Shown here one piece after another: positions 25,751 through 39,239 of a stretch of DNA of 64,000 nt. Within the stretch, counting starts at the first letter, position 1. Each line of letters opens with the position of its first letter. The translations under genes and the position numbers were made by a program. A model generated the notes under the pieces. The model searched no databases, was not told the DNA's origin, and saw only the letters and a list, made by a program, of their open reading frames with translations. This DNA comes from Erythrocercus mccallii (taxonomy: Eukaryota; Chordata; Aves; Passeriformes; Dicruridae), in assembly GCA_013397435.1 (NCBI GenBank), contig VZRG01000290.1:312270-376269 (forward strand), given 5' to 3'.

Positions 25751-28700
25751 GACAAAGGAGCAGGTCTTAACAACTCAGTTCTTTCCCTTTTTCGGTCTCA
25801 TTGGACTTCTTCTTACTCCTTGGATAATGACTTAAATAATTTTTTCCCAAATTTGTTTATGTTCTGGATTTTATCCTTCATCTTTTAATTAGTCACTGGG
25901 ATAAGCTTACCCTGAGAAAGCATTCTGGGTTAAGATTTTGTTCTCAGTGAAGGAACATCAGCTCTGCTAACTCAGTATTATTTTAGAATCTAGTTTTAAT
26001 AAATAATACGTTCATCCAATCTAGTAATAAGAAATTTCATTAATTAAGGAATACAGGAAATCAGACATGGAAAAATGTATGTGAATATCTAGGAAAAGCA
26101 TATTTGATATCAAATGAAAAATAATAAAATATTGTGGTCCAAGTGGCTAGCAACCTATAACACTCATCTTGCTATAATGGCTAATGACATTTGCTGTTAG
26201 ATTTAAAGTAAAAAAAAGAACTGATAAATGTAATTTTACATTCTGCAGACCTTTTTGTCAATTTACTTTTGCAAAAAGAGGGGTTTGCTCTTCCTTGTTT
26301 TAGATTTTCTTTACTGTAAATAGCAGGTAAATGGTATTTATTTGTTTTATGTCTCCTATAATATAAAAATATAAACATGTGCATAAAAATATGTAGCTGA
26401 ATAATGAGCAGACAAGGTTTGTATTAGTGATAAGCTGAAGGTGACGTTGCTCCTATACAGTATGACAAGCATTTTTAAAAGATTCCATTGGGAAACAAGA
26501 AGCTTAAGAATGAATAAATTAGGTACATAATGTTTTAATTTTATGCTATATATCTTATCACTAATTAATAAATTACAGTGGCTTTTTTTGTGAGGAATAT
26601 ATGCGATCTTCTGGCCATAAAGATCCTTAAGGGGAAATGACCTACAAATCACATGCTCTGAGGTAGTGTGTTTCCAAATCACTCTAAACGGTCTTAAATA
26701 GTAGTCCATGCAATCTGATTAAAGATGTTATGCTTCATTATATGAGTCCTAGCTGGCAAAAATAATCTACGTTGTTATGGAAACAGACCATGAAATTAGT
26801 GTTTGAAGCAAGATTTCAAAGTGAGTGACTTTGGGTTAAATTCATATTTTCAATTGTTTCTTCAGTACTGATTGATTTAAAAGAGTTTTGAAACTGCTTT
26901 CTAGAAGAAAAGGTGGCTGGAATCACCCAAACCTAAAAAATGCTCTGATTATGACAATTACTCTGATTAATTTTTTGCACTTTTTTTCAAAATTTGGTGA
27001 AAAGAATATCACAGCAACTAATGAATTAACTGCAGTCATTTCCAGAGCTTATTTGAAATAAATTCTATTGAATAACTAATCAAAATTAAGCTGAAGTTTG
27101 GGGATTTTTTCATTGTTTTGTTTCATTACAGTTCTTTTTCTGTACATAGAATGACCTTTTTCTTATTATTTTTGTGGTTTAGCCAAAGGGAAACAAATTT
27201 TGATCATGTACTTTCAATAAAAGGTTGATTAATAAGTGCACATATCCCTCCATCTGATTTCAGAATTGCTTCGCTGGAATCCTTCCATGACAAACTAATG
27301 GAAATAAGAGTAGAACACAGTCACTTTAATGAGGTAGATAAGTTTAGTTAGAATAAAATAGTTTGACATATTACTGCTTTTGTCTGAAAAAGTACCATGA
27401 AATTAAATAGCATATAAATCTATAGCTCCTTAAAATAGTTTGAGCTTCTAGATTAAGAAATTAAAATAACCTGTTACACAGTCTGTGTCTGTATTACTCC
27501 TAGTATTTCTTTAGACCCATAAGATTTTGGATTTCAAATGTGAGATATCAGGAGAATCCTCTCAGAATTTCCCATGTTAAAATGTCCTTACAAAGCAAAA
27601 ACTATCTTCCTTTTTAGGGGCTGTCTTTGTTCATTTTAGGTGAAAATACTATTTATCATAGAAGTTAATACACATAGCTACCAGAATACTACTGCAATTC
27701 TGTCCATGTTGATGTTTATTCTTTTGCTGTTTTTCACTGGACAAGTGTTTTTTGGTGTCCCTTTCCTTACAGTAATGCTTCTATTTCAGAGTATCTAGGG
27801 TAGCTGTAGAATTTCACTGTTTTGTTTTAATTTTTTTTTTTTGTCTTTGGAAGGGAAAAAAACATGTAACCACTGTGATCCACTGAGATTTTTTATTTTT
27901 AGGTCATAAAAATAAATAATAATACAGTTATTTTAAAGACACACAATACAAGCAATAAAGATAAAATCTAAGAAAATTCTTCTGTTTTATATGCAAGACC
28001 TATAGTAATAACAAATTACTCAGAACTGAAGCAAATTACATATTTATAGTGAAACTATCATTTTATCCAGTTGCTTTCTAAATATTTGGCTTGATCTTCA
28101 GTATTATTTGTGTAGGTGTAAATTGTCTAGGCTACTTCTTCAGTTACTATGAACTGTAATTTTCCACAAGAATACTTGAATGTCAGTTTTGAGGAGGTCA
28201 TCTAGGGAAATGATATTGAGGACAGTGTGTTTATTATAACTTCAGTCTGAATATGGGTTTATCTACAGTGGAAATGCTAGATTGAAGAGGACACAGACTG
28301 TTAATCGGCTGTGCTTAATCCCTGGCCTTTATCATTTGAATCTGTGGATTCTGAAGGAGATTGCTAACTCCTATCATAACCAGAGAAAAATGTACAGTAA
28401 GAAAAACAACCAGAAAAGACAATTTGTATTTCTTTCATGATAAACTTCAAAATTTTATAATTAAGAAAGCAAGATTTTTTTAAAAAATCAACACAGCAAA
28501 ATAAAAAAACATTAACAGGGACAAATCTTTTTATGTTTGTCTAAAACCTACTATGTTCAGATCAAAAAAGAAAATTATAAATATTACTTTTTTGTTGTCT
28601 TTACTTGATCAATAGTAAACAGATATACTTTTTACTTATTTTGGCATATAGATAGACTGTACATTCTACACAAGGGTGGAGCTCCTTATCCGCTATGTAT

Positions 28701-29592
28701 CTGTTACAGATTAACTAACAAAGTATTTAGCATCTTTGGAAGTTTGCTCGTTTCATTGACTTCAGAGTATATACAACTGAAGTGACAACAAAAGGTGGGA
28801 GACCATAACACTTATTAAGGCTGAAGGTGATAATTGTTCATTAGATTATGGGAACTGGGGCTTGCCCAGGATTGGTGGTATATTTAACTGTGGACTACCA
28901 GGAAGAAGTCAGTCTTGTGCAAAAGCAAAGAGATCAGCAGTGTTCCTTCTCTGGGTGGTGATTGATGAAATACACCTGCAGCTCTTGACTAAGTGTCTAT
29001 TTGACTAAGAAATAACAAAGTGAAAAATTTGAACAAAGCTGATCAAGAAGACGAACCTCAGACTGTCCCTTTTGCATATTATGAAATGTCAAATGTCTAC
29101 TTAATATATAATTGAGTGTTTACAGCTGTCTTTTTGCCATTGCTGTTGAATTGCAATGTTTTTAACTTGAAAAATGTGTTTTTATCAAAATTATCATAAT
29201 AAAATTTAATTGATAAAAATGGGGGATTTTTTCCTTTTTTTAAGGCAAAGAAAAAGGTAGTGTAAAGATTAATCTCTTCATTTTGGTGTCATGGAATAAA
29301 AAAGTAAGCTAATCAATGGCCTTTTTGTTACTATGAAAAATAAGGGGTCATACATAAAAATAGTGTTATAGTGACCAAGATAGCTGCAATATGTACAACA
29401 TTATTTTGCTGAAGTATTAGAAGGTGATGCTAATAATGATAGTAACTTGTCATTTCCAAATAAACTCAATTTTCTATACAATAAATTCTTCTAAACTATG
29501 TAGTTTTAGATTTCAGTCGATGTATATGAGACATTTTTCAGGTAATCTTGAAATTTTAATTGTCCTATTATCTCTTCAGTACTTTTGTAAAT

Positions 29593-29624
29593 GCTACTTA
29601 AGAAATCTTAAGTAGCTACTTAAG
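29593..29624. repeat. Inverted repeat and 18-bp perfect palindrome
   Basis: GCTACTTAAG (29593-29602) is followed by its exact reverse complement CTTAAGTAGC (29607-29616) after a 4-nt loop. The second arm is also part of an 18-bp perfect palindrome, CTTAAGTAGCTACTTAAG (29607-29624). The 15-mer GCTACTTAAGAAATC occurs twice as a direct repeat. This nested symmetry looks like a small local duplication or inversion rather than a known element. Confidence 0.7.
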
Positions 29625-32600
29625 AAATCAAAGAAAAGATTTATGTATATAGCGTTAAGGAATTAAGAATCCAGTATCTCTTGTCTATATATTTACATTT
29701 TTTATTGTTTCTCAAAATCTTTACTACATATTTTTAAAAGTCAGTTATAATTTCTGTAATTGGCATAAGAATATAGAGTTTTACTTATGTTTTCTGAAGT
29801 ATTTTTAAAAGTAAATGAAATACATTTATTTCTAAAAATATTTAAATCTATTTTAAATCATACATTGGACTTATGTAGATAATAATGTTTAAACAGTTTC
29901 ATATTGCAAATAGTGTTCTTCTGAAAAAAACCCCAAGGAATATAATAAAACTTTTTTTTTTTTGTCATAGGTTTTGTCAGTGACTGGTTTATTTTCAACT
30001 CCCACCCATTCAGTCAATTGCTTGTTTACTTTGGAAAACTAAAAATTAGTTATTAAAATTTTATTATGTAAATGCATTTTAGATTATAAAAACACATTTA
30101 AAAATTACACAAATTAAGACATACCCTTTTCTAAAATGATTGTATTGCTTTCCAGAATGAGAAGGATTTTCAATAGATAATAATTACATTACAAAATTAC
30201 AATGTTGGAATTACTACATATAGTACCAGTTGAACATAAACATATACTTTTTAGCATCAGAGAGAAAATTGCTCTCCATTGTGAAAGATAAACTCCCTGT
30301 TGTGTCAGACTGCCTCAAGCCAATTCTTTCACGGTTAGGGTCCAATATATTCCCCTCCTCCTAATCCAGAAATATTGTGGCATCTGTGAGAAAGAAGGAG
30401 GCATATGTCTGGCTGTTCTCTGCCTACCAGGATAAAGCTGTGGGTAATCCAGGCCCTTATTTTACATTCTTGCTTTTAACAGTCGCAAATACCTTCTGAC
30501 ACCAAAGAACAGGACTCTAATCTAGATGAAATAAAGTTCTTAAATCCTTAGAGATAAATTCAGATTTGGTTGCTAATTTCAAAATGCTGTCCTTTCCCCC
30601 AGGAGCTGCCCATTCCACAGGCACTTTACAGGATTGCACCCAAATGGCCTTCTCAGGAACTGATATGCAGTGAAGCCTAGCAAGAAGACTCAACATTCAA
30701 TATGACTTTACTTAATCCCAACAGGATTTTTAGCACCGTTTCCTAGAGTCTCATCCTTACCTCATATTGAAAAACCTGCTAGAATGAGGGGGAAATGTCC
30801 TTTAAAACACAGCGAATTAACATTTCTTGTACAAAGGCAAATTAATATTATCCTTTTCATTAAAGAACAGTGTCTTTGGAATTGTAGAGGCTGTGCCATT
30901 TGGCTCAGTGACAGAAGAAAAGGTCTTTAGTCATCTGGGTCATGAGACAGATTTTATTTCATTTTATCCATTGACTCCCACTTGTCTATCCAGGGTGCTT
31001 TTTGTTTTGGCTTGGATTTTTTTCTGTGTGTTTGCTTGGGATTTCTTTTCTGTTTTGTTTGGGGATTTTGTTACTTTGTTTTGTTTTCAAATGCATCTTT
31101 TCTCTTCACCCCTGCAAAAGTACGCTACTGCTGTTCTCTGTAGTCTTCTTGCTTTCTGTCAAAACACAAATCATTGTGATACCTGCCAACACTGAGGCAG
31201 TGCCTCTGTCCTAGAGCAGTGCAGTGGGTCCTTGGCAGGCTTTGAGTGGAGAACAGTGCAGAATATGTGCAGTCAGGTCTGATCAGTGTCTTGGCCATTC
31301 CATTTGTATTAGCTTTGACTTCCTGCTAAGGTTTTATGATCTCACTGGTCTTCCTTCAGATATTTTTTGCATTGGTCTGAAAGTTTTGAAAGCTATTTGT
31401 ATCTTCTCACTCAAACTCAGTTCAGTTTCCTTTAATTTGCACATTAATTGCAGGTTCAAACAAAACTGACACATGCTGAATAGCTTAGCTAAATCACAAG
31501 GCTCATAAATCAGTCACATCTGTGAAAATATTTCAAGGAACTGTACCCACATCAATGTGATAAGTCAGCTGGGAAAATTTACAATTCTCTTCTACAAATG
31601 TTTAAGTATCTGCAAAATAAATTAACACAAGTTTGAAATAAAGTAAATGATTTTATTTTTATTTATTTATCCTTCTCAGGATTTCTGAAAAAAATTTGGA
31701 TAAATGAAACAAAGACAAAAATTTCTCCTGAACATGACAGCTTTTTTGCACAGTACTTTGGTTTGCCATCATTTTTAGAGGGAAAGAATATTTCTGGCCT
31801 TTATTCAGTGCTTCTCGCTTACAATTCCAGATAAAATTCTCAGAACAGCATATAATCAATTATGTATGCTTACATTTTTAGGATAGTATTAGTTAAATGT
31901 ATTGGTTGTAATCTAAATAGAACAAAAGGAAAAAAAGTTAATTATAGTGAATTTCATTTGTGTTTGTGATATTATCATCTGAAGAAATATGGATGAATTT
32001 ATGTTCTTGAGGTTTAAGGCTTTTTTTAATCTGGACCTTGCTCTTGGTACCCAAAGAGACAAACAATAAGAAATAATTATTATGAAACTGTGAAAATTAA
32101 CTAATGCATATAGCTATCTGGTACTGTTGTGTTAAAAATCCATTATAATAGAAGGAAAATTTTTCTTTTACAGTTTTTGCTGTAGGCAGACTTTTAGAGA
32201 AGAATAAATTTACTTGCGATGCTAAGCCAAATTCCTACACTATATATATAGGGAATTTTAGTTACAAATAGATTTCTCGTGCCTCATTCCAAAATGCTTA
32301 TGATTGCTGGCTTGATGTTAAATAGATTTTTCACTGACAGGGTGTGACATTTTTAATCTAATGGAGGGAAATTGCTTTGTGCAGATTCAAATGACTATTC
32401 AATTAGTCACTGGTAATGTTTACAAGGCATCATAGCTGGAAATCATGGATACATTGTCTGTTTTATTAAATATGCAGTAGGGCGAATGAAAACCCCTTCC
32501 AAATGTATACACTTCATCCTCTTTCAAATAAATTGATATCAAATTATCTTTTAAGTAGCATTTTTAGAGTGGCCAGGAAATTCAAAAAATCATTCTGCAT

Positions 32601-32654
32601 GTCTAATACTGCCCCCACGGTAGTGCTTTTGCTGGTTTTCGTGCTTGATTCAAA

Positions 32655-32667
32655 CACCAGAGGGAGC
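32655..32667 (+). promoter_or_regulatory. Possible CTCF core site
   Basis: CACCAGAGGGAGC matches the core CTCF consensus CASYAGRKGGCRS at 12 of 13 positions. A single degenerate match in 64 kb can occur by chance. No second oriented site or insulator context is evident. Confidence 0.2.
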
Positions 32668-35600
32668 ACAAGTTTCCAGCAAACTCATTTTTTTCTGTCC
32701 CTGGGAATCATTGAAAGAGACACAAATCATGCTGGTGAATGTAGTAGTAAAACATACAAACAGGTGCTGGTTTTTACTGTTTAAACAGATAGGGATCAGG
32801 AACTGATTCCACCTTTCCCAAGCTGAAGATTAATAAAGTGTTGATTCTGCTGATGAATTTATACAAGGGATAGAATTTTTCCAAGGAAAACTTGCACTCG
32901 CACTGAATTTACACAAAACTATTATTTTTATTGTGAAATAATAAATGTTAGAGTGATAAGCATTCTAGAAGCACAGTTTTTAATTGAATAAAGCTTGCAA
33001 GGCATTCAGTGGCAGAGCAGATTCTAAAGTAGAGTTTGATCTGTTTGGCTGGGGTGAGTTAGTACAAAAATCGCTCTTTAAAAAAGTATTGATTTGGTCC
33101 TTCCATTTCAAAACCAAAATTATAAAAAGGAGATTTTTTTTTTTCCGTAAATGCCATTGTCTTTCCATCTTCTGTTTTATGGTTATGCAGCTCAATCATG
33201 TAAAGTGCCAAGTATGTTTTGCCTGCTTCTGTTTCACTGAGACAAAAATGTAAGCATGTTGAAATTTCATTCTAATTCAAGCATCTTTCAAGTTTTTGCT
33301 ATCACTTTGTCGGAATTAAAAATATAACTAAGCCATATAATGCCATACAAAGTGCCAAATTACACAAATGCTGGAAGGCTTCCCCTCCAAAATACCTTGC
33401 TTTCATAATGTATCTGACCCAAAAAGACTGTTATTTTTATGGTGTTAAGCATTTGAGGTACTTTTCTCATCTACCTAAACCATAGACCTTGTTCTGCCTT
33501 CAGGGATTAGATGCAATAGGCTGACTTGCAATTGATATCTAGGGTGGGTATTTGGGAGTTGGATCAAATCATATTTTTACTGTGATGATGCATAAAACCA
33601 TACCTATGGATTAGCTGCTATGCGTTGTCACTGACAATTACCTGAAAGTATACCTTAAGTCAAAGAAAATGACACAGACATTGCACAAAAGGAGCAGCTC
33701 CATACGGCAATCTCTCAGTGGGAATACTTTAGTGAAAACAAATAGAAGAAATATCTGAATACAAATAAACGCAGTAATGTAAACTTAAAGAGAGGGATAA
33801 GTTTCTAAAAGTCATACTGTACAGTTTATTTTTTATTTTCTTTCTCACAGGGTTATCCATAAGACATTCAGTGTTATTTCCAGAAGTAAACTGTAGTAGG
33901 TGGATTAAATAGGTAAATTTTTATTCTTGACTGTGTCCATTTTCACAATAAACTGCTGAGAGATGTTCAAGCTTTATTTGTTCTCAATCCAATTTCACTA
34001 TCCCTTGTAACCACTTCCTACCTACTTTGGCCTATTATTTTATAAATTAATCGCTTTGGTCACTGTACAAAGTAATACTATAAAGTAAGTGTTAAAAGTA
34101 AGTCCATTTCCGAAAATAGTGTTATTTGGATATTCTTCCTTATCTATTTTTTTTATCAAAGTCAGGCACAAAAAGCAGCAGTAGGTGAGAAAACAGCAGC
34201 TAGCATTCTTAAATAATTTTAGGAAGGGTTGCTATATATATTTTAGATATGCAGTGGATGTAAAAGGATCAGGCAGAGAGAAAGCCTGATTCTCTTTCCT
34301 TCTGTACCAGAAGTTCTTCAGTCCTGTATTAGTCCTTTTGTACCAGGCTCCCTCAGTGGGCTGCTCAGCTGTGCTTGCCAAGCTGCATTTGGCCATGGGG
34401 ATCCTAATGTTGTTAGCTGTTGTTTCCATTTTTCATTTTTAGCTGAAAAATGTTCGTCCTTGAATTTTAATTGTCATAATGAAGTGCTCACCCTGCACCC
34501 CATGTATAAATATGCCCAGAAAGTATTTTGGATATTGCAAGAATCAAGGGGAAGGATGATGTTCAGATACTGACTTTTGAGGGTTTTCTTAAGTGTCTAT
34601 TCTGTAGGTGCATACAGTTTTGTATAAAATTGCCTGAGTGTCTAGGAAGACAATGAAAGATTTCCATCATGTAACACTTATCTTGCTTTAGTTCAAGTAG
34701 TAATTTTCAGGTTTTAGCACCTTTGAAAGTATTGCCTGGAATGCTTAAATTAATTTTCTATTATTCTTAAATAAATGAAGAATTTAGTAAGTAATTATAA
34801 GTTTAGAAAGTATCAGCATGTATCACATTTTTTAAAGAATTATGAAATTAATAGTTTATTCAATTTTTGAGAGCTACTTCTGGATTTGTTGTTTCATAAT
34901 ACTGTATCAAACTTATAAATGCATATTAGTGTTTTGCACACACAATACAATAAATCAAAATCACTTGGTGTTAGGATAATTAACTTGATTCTTTAAAATT
35001 TTAATATATAGCTTTTGGATTTGATTGTCTATATTAATGTTCTTTTTTTCCTTGTGGTTTTTTCCTATTTTATCTCAACACAAATATGAAGATAGACACT
35101 GTTAGTTCCTAAAACCAGTTATTTCTGCATTATATTTCTGCATTATATGGACCTAGTGTAGGCATTTTTTCCTTCATGATGTACTAAATGAAGGTACTAT
35201 TTTAGCACAAGTAACTTTAATTTTTCTGGTTTGTAACTTTTGTTTCTTTTATAAGCCTAAATTGGAACTACAAACACCTACCATCTTACCTACCAAATTC
35301 TCCATTTCTTGTATAGATTTATTATAAGACCTTTTATGCGATACAGAAATGTGAAGTAAAATCACCTGGTTTTTTGTGGGGTTTTTTGTTGTTTTTTTTA
35401 ATAAATTGCTAAAACCGCTGTATTGCTTAGATACACTGGCACCGAGGCATTCTGAGGTCTAATAGAGAGAGATGTGAGATCAATCATCTGTTGCCTTTGT
35501 GCCTTGGTTTTCCACTTAAAAAAATGAATATCACTGGCTTTTTTCTCTGATTAGGATTAGAAACAACTGCAAGAAGAAAATGCCTCCGGGTAACAAAAGG

Positions 35601-38600
35601 CTCATGTTACTTCCCATGTACTCATAACCTAAAAGACTGTATTCCTTTTTTGTGTGTGTGCATAGCTTTTTTTAGGATCTGTCTTACACCCCTTGGTGAC
35701 CCATTTACTGGCAGCACTTTGCATATCATTGTAGTGTATTGTAACCTCCAAGCAAAACTCTGAAAAGCAATAGATTTGGGAGCCATTGTACCATGATGAA
35801 TTTAAATAATTGGGTAAAGAGATTTAAAACTAAGGCATCTAGAAATTGATTTGGGTCATGTACTCATAGAAGATTGAAGCCTTGCTATCAAAGTTTACAT
35901 TTAATTCTTTATTCTCAATATCTATGGAGTAATTAGAAATGAGACAGCAGATAATTTTTTTCCAAGACTTAAAAGGAAAAGAAAGTAAGGAAATAAGAAA
36001 ATAAGATGTATGCCAGAAGATCCCAAGGCACTTAAATTCTGAAAAGATGGGGAGAACCTTGTGACTAGGTAAGGCATATAAGCTCTCATTGTAATCTGTT
36101 TAAACTCAGAAGGGATCAGCTAAATTTCTGAGGGGTGGAAAAAGGTTGTTATTAATACATGATGCAGAGTTAATAGGTTTCTCATAAAGTTTACTGAAAG
36201 CAAGAAGTCAGAAGTGGATTTTTGAAAAAAAGTATGCTTATTGCAGATGCAACAAATGGCTTGGAATGTTTCTGTGAGTCCTTTAATTTTCTTCATTATC
36301 TCTCAACTGATAAAGAAATTACACTTGAGTACAATATTAAGTGTTTGCTCTAACAAATCTGCCAGATGGCTATGATCTAGCTGTCATAACCCTTGTAGAC
36401 CATTCTGAAATGAAAACATTGCATGACCTATAAGCCCCTCCTGAGAACAGGCCTGATGGGATATGTACTTTTACACTGGGTACAGAATGTTGGGAACACC
36501 AGATGCATTCTTTACGCACACAACTTGTTTAGTGCCATTTTCAATCAGCTAAGATTGTGTAGATCAAAGACCCTAAACCATATGGACCTTTTTACTTTCT
36601 TGTAGCTGCTAAACTATTCTTGAAGAAGCAACCAACTACCTTTGTTTTGGAGTTTAATTCTTCAAAGACATTTTATTTTGCATGCAGCACACTTTGTGTT
36701 GAACTAGAATACGTTCCATTTTATATAACCCAGGAGGTGGTTATTAGAAATCTTCCACCTTTCCCCAGTTTCCATTACCTTAATAAAGTGTTTGGTTGTA
36801 TATTCCCTAGCTTTATTCCTCTGATCAGTTAGCTGTAACCTTGTCGGTAACCTTGACATGATTCCACAGTCTAAACGGTCCCATGGAGGACATGTCCCCT
36901 TGCTACTGGCAAGAGCATTTCTCCATCTTCTCCACAAAAGGATTGAAAAAATTCAAACACATGAGGACTATTGCAGGATAAGAGATAGCTGCATGAGTTG
37001 ACTATGCACTTTCTTAGTCCATTATAAATGACCTGGCTTTTAATGTAGGTGTAAAAAAACATTAATGAAGGATGCCTAAACTAATGGATTTTATACAAGT
37101 TAGGCACATACACTATGAACAGCCAGTTTATCTAATGTGTTGTAATGGTAATGATTCACACCCTGAAAATTTAAGCATGTGTCAGCTTTACTAATCAAGA
37201 TAACATATGAATATGTAATTGGTAATTTTATGGTAGCCATATCTGAAGACTATGGGTGAAACAGAATAAAACAGTGAGGGCTAGCACCTTGTATGTCCAT
37301 GACCATAAAATGACATATTGGTCATGTTGAGCACCAGCCCCATGTGACATTGATAGGTAAATGAGAAGATTTTCTGGGATTATTTTTAATCAATAATATG
37401 ATTTTAATAATTTGGAAATCATGAGTAGATTGTACCTATGATTTGCTATGTTCTTTGTGGAAATTTTAGACCTGAATTTTTTAACACTTCCTTTTTAGCA
37501 TCACAAAGCATGACATACTCCTGCAGGCTTAATGCAACTCAAATACAGCCTATGATAATTCCTGAATTTCATGAGTTTTAAGAGCCTTACATATTATTTT
37601 CCAAAAATATGTTGGCTTGCCTGTAGCCCAGAAATTATATACAACCTTGGGCATTTTTCATGAATAGTTAAAATGCACTAACCTCTTTGCCTGACAATTG
37701 CTTTGAAAATTGCATTCATATTTGATTGACATTTCCTCCAAAATTACCTGTGTACACTGATAATGTACGTTACACTTCAGTAATCCCTGCTGCATAATAG
37801 GGCAGCATAGATAAGCTCTCAGGTAAGAGAGATAAGGACAAACTCTATTTTCCTGGAAAAGTTACGTTTGTTAGATAAAGTCACTGACTAAAGAAATGAG
37901 TAGAGAAAAATAAAATGTTCCTTTATTCTCTTACAAGGGCTGTCAGTGCTTCAGCTTGGAGGAAAGTATTTTAAGAAAGCTGGTAGACTTCACAAGTTTC
38001 CACCTAAAGGAAAACTTCTATTGATCGCGGCAGCCCTCATGGGAGGAGTTGTAAGCTCTGTTAGATGTATAAGCACTGTATTTGTTTTCTTAAGGCCAGC
38101 AGACAGTAAGTGGAATCTTGTGCAGTCTGCTGTCAGAACATCCAATAAAGGAATATCTGATGACAGCCAAGTCACGCATTATGCCCAAGTTAAATACTTG
38201 GGCTTAATGATGGAGAAAGCTGCTTTGGGGAGCAATCCAAAGCTCTAGCAAAGTGGGAAAATGCTAACAGTTAGCAAATGGTCATGACAATACATTTCTA
38301 TAGTTTGGACCTCACTGAGCAGGACTGATTTGCTAGACGAGGTTGCTAAAGCAAGAAGAAGCAGTGACAGCAAGAAAAGCAATTTTCACCATCACAGGGA
38401 AGCCTGGCCTGAATTCCTACCAGAACAAAGAGTACACAGAGAGCATCATTAATCCTCTCTGGTGAGACAGGACCATGGCAAAGTAGATCTAAGCTGCTAA
38501 AGAAAGCCTATATTTTCCCAGAAATAACAGTACAGATACTAGAGGACAAGTGGATAAAACCAGTTGTGGTAGGATACATACATTTCATTATGACCTTTTC

Positions 38601-38647
38601 CACTTTTTTTTTTTCCTAAGTAGCACAGCATCTTCACTATTTCTTAG

Positions 38648-39239
38648 TGGCCTGGTTTAGGGCAAATTTAGGAGGAAACCTCCGAAGGGGGTTCCTCTTG
38701 TAAGCAAACCCAAACAACCTCTGCCCCGAGCTGGTCTGGGAAAAGAACTTCCTCAGAGAAAAGTAGAAAAATCTATTTATTCAACAAACAAGCACAAAGA
38801 ATTAATAATATGAAACAATAAAAGCTCTTGCTGCTCTGAAGAGAAGTGGCAAACTGAGGAAGTCCTTGCCACGGGGGTAGCTCAGTTCTCTCAGTCTTTT
38901 ATCAATCCCAGTCCTTCCAGAGGTCTAGGCCTTGGTGGGCTGCAGGTGCGAGCCCTCAGTGCTCCTCTGGGTTTTTCAGTCTAGAACAGATTCAAACAGT
39001 CCAAGAAACAGGAAAAAAACCGAAACAGTCCAGGGAGCTTCTCTGCCTCAGCTAGCTAAAACTAACTAAAAACAGTGTCCCACCACTGTCAGTGCCTCAG
39101 ACGAACCGCCAGAGCAAGAATGTGTAGGAGTCAGGCAGGTTGCTCAAAACAAACTCCGCGCTGCTTCTTTCTCCCCCTACCTTCCCAGAACCAGTTTTAA
39201 AGGTACAGAACTTAATATACAGTACAAACAGAACAGACA
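38648..39239 (-). mobile_element. Solo LTR-like element, minus strand (about 592 bp)
   Basis: The segment is more GC-rich than its flanks. On the minus strand it begins TGTCTGTTCTG and ends with a tail reading aaatttgccctaaaccagg then CCA. The terminal CTAAACCAGG-type tail is one I associate with avian LTRs. In that orientation it carries an AATAAA signal (plus-strand tttatt near 38776) about 130 bp before its end, as expected for R/U5. No internal retroviral genes or primer-binding site adjoin it, so it appears to be a solo LTR. No exact target duplication was found: ATTTCTTAG on the left and ATTTCTTTT on the right agree at 7 of 9 positions. Confidence 0.65.

Noticed and set aside
37946..38248. 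100-aa plus-strand ORF with a followable donor (cagacagtaagtgg) and an upstream acceptor-like lacaag
   Set aside because: No homology is recognised, and the exon reading does not match any neuroligin segment, so a chance ORF is more likely.
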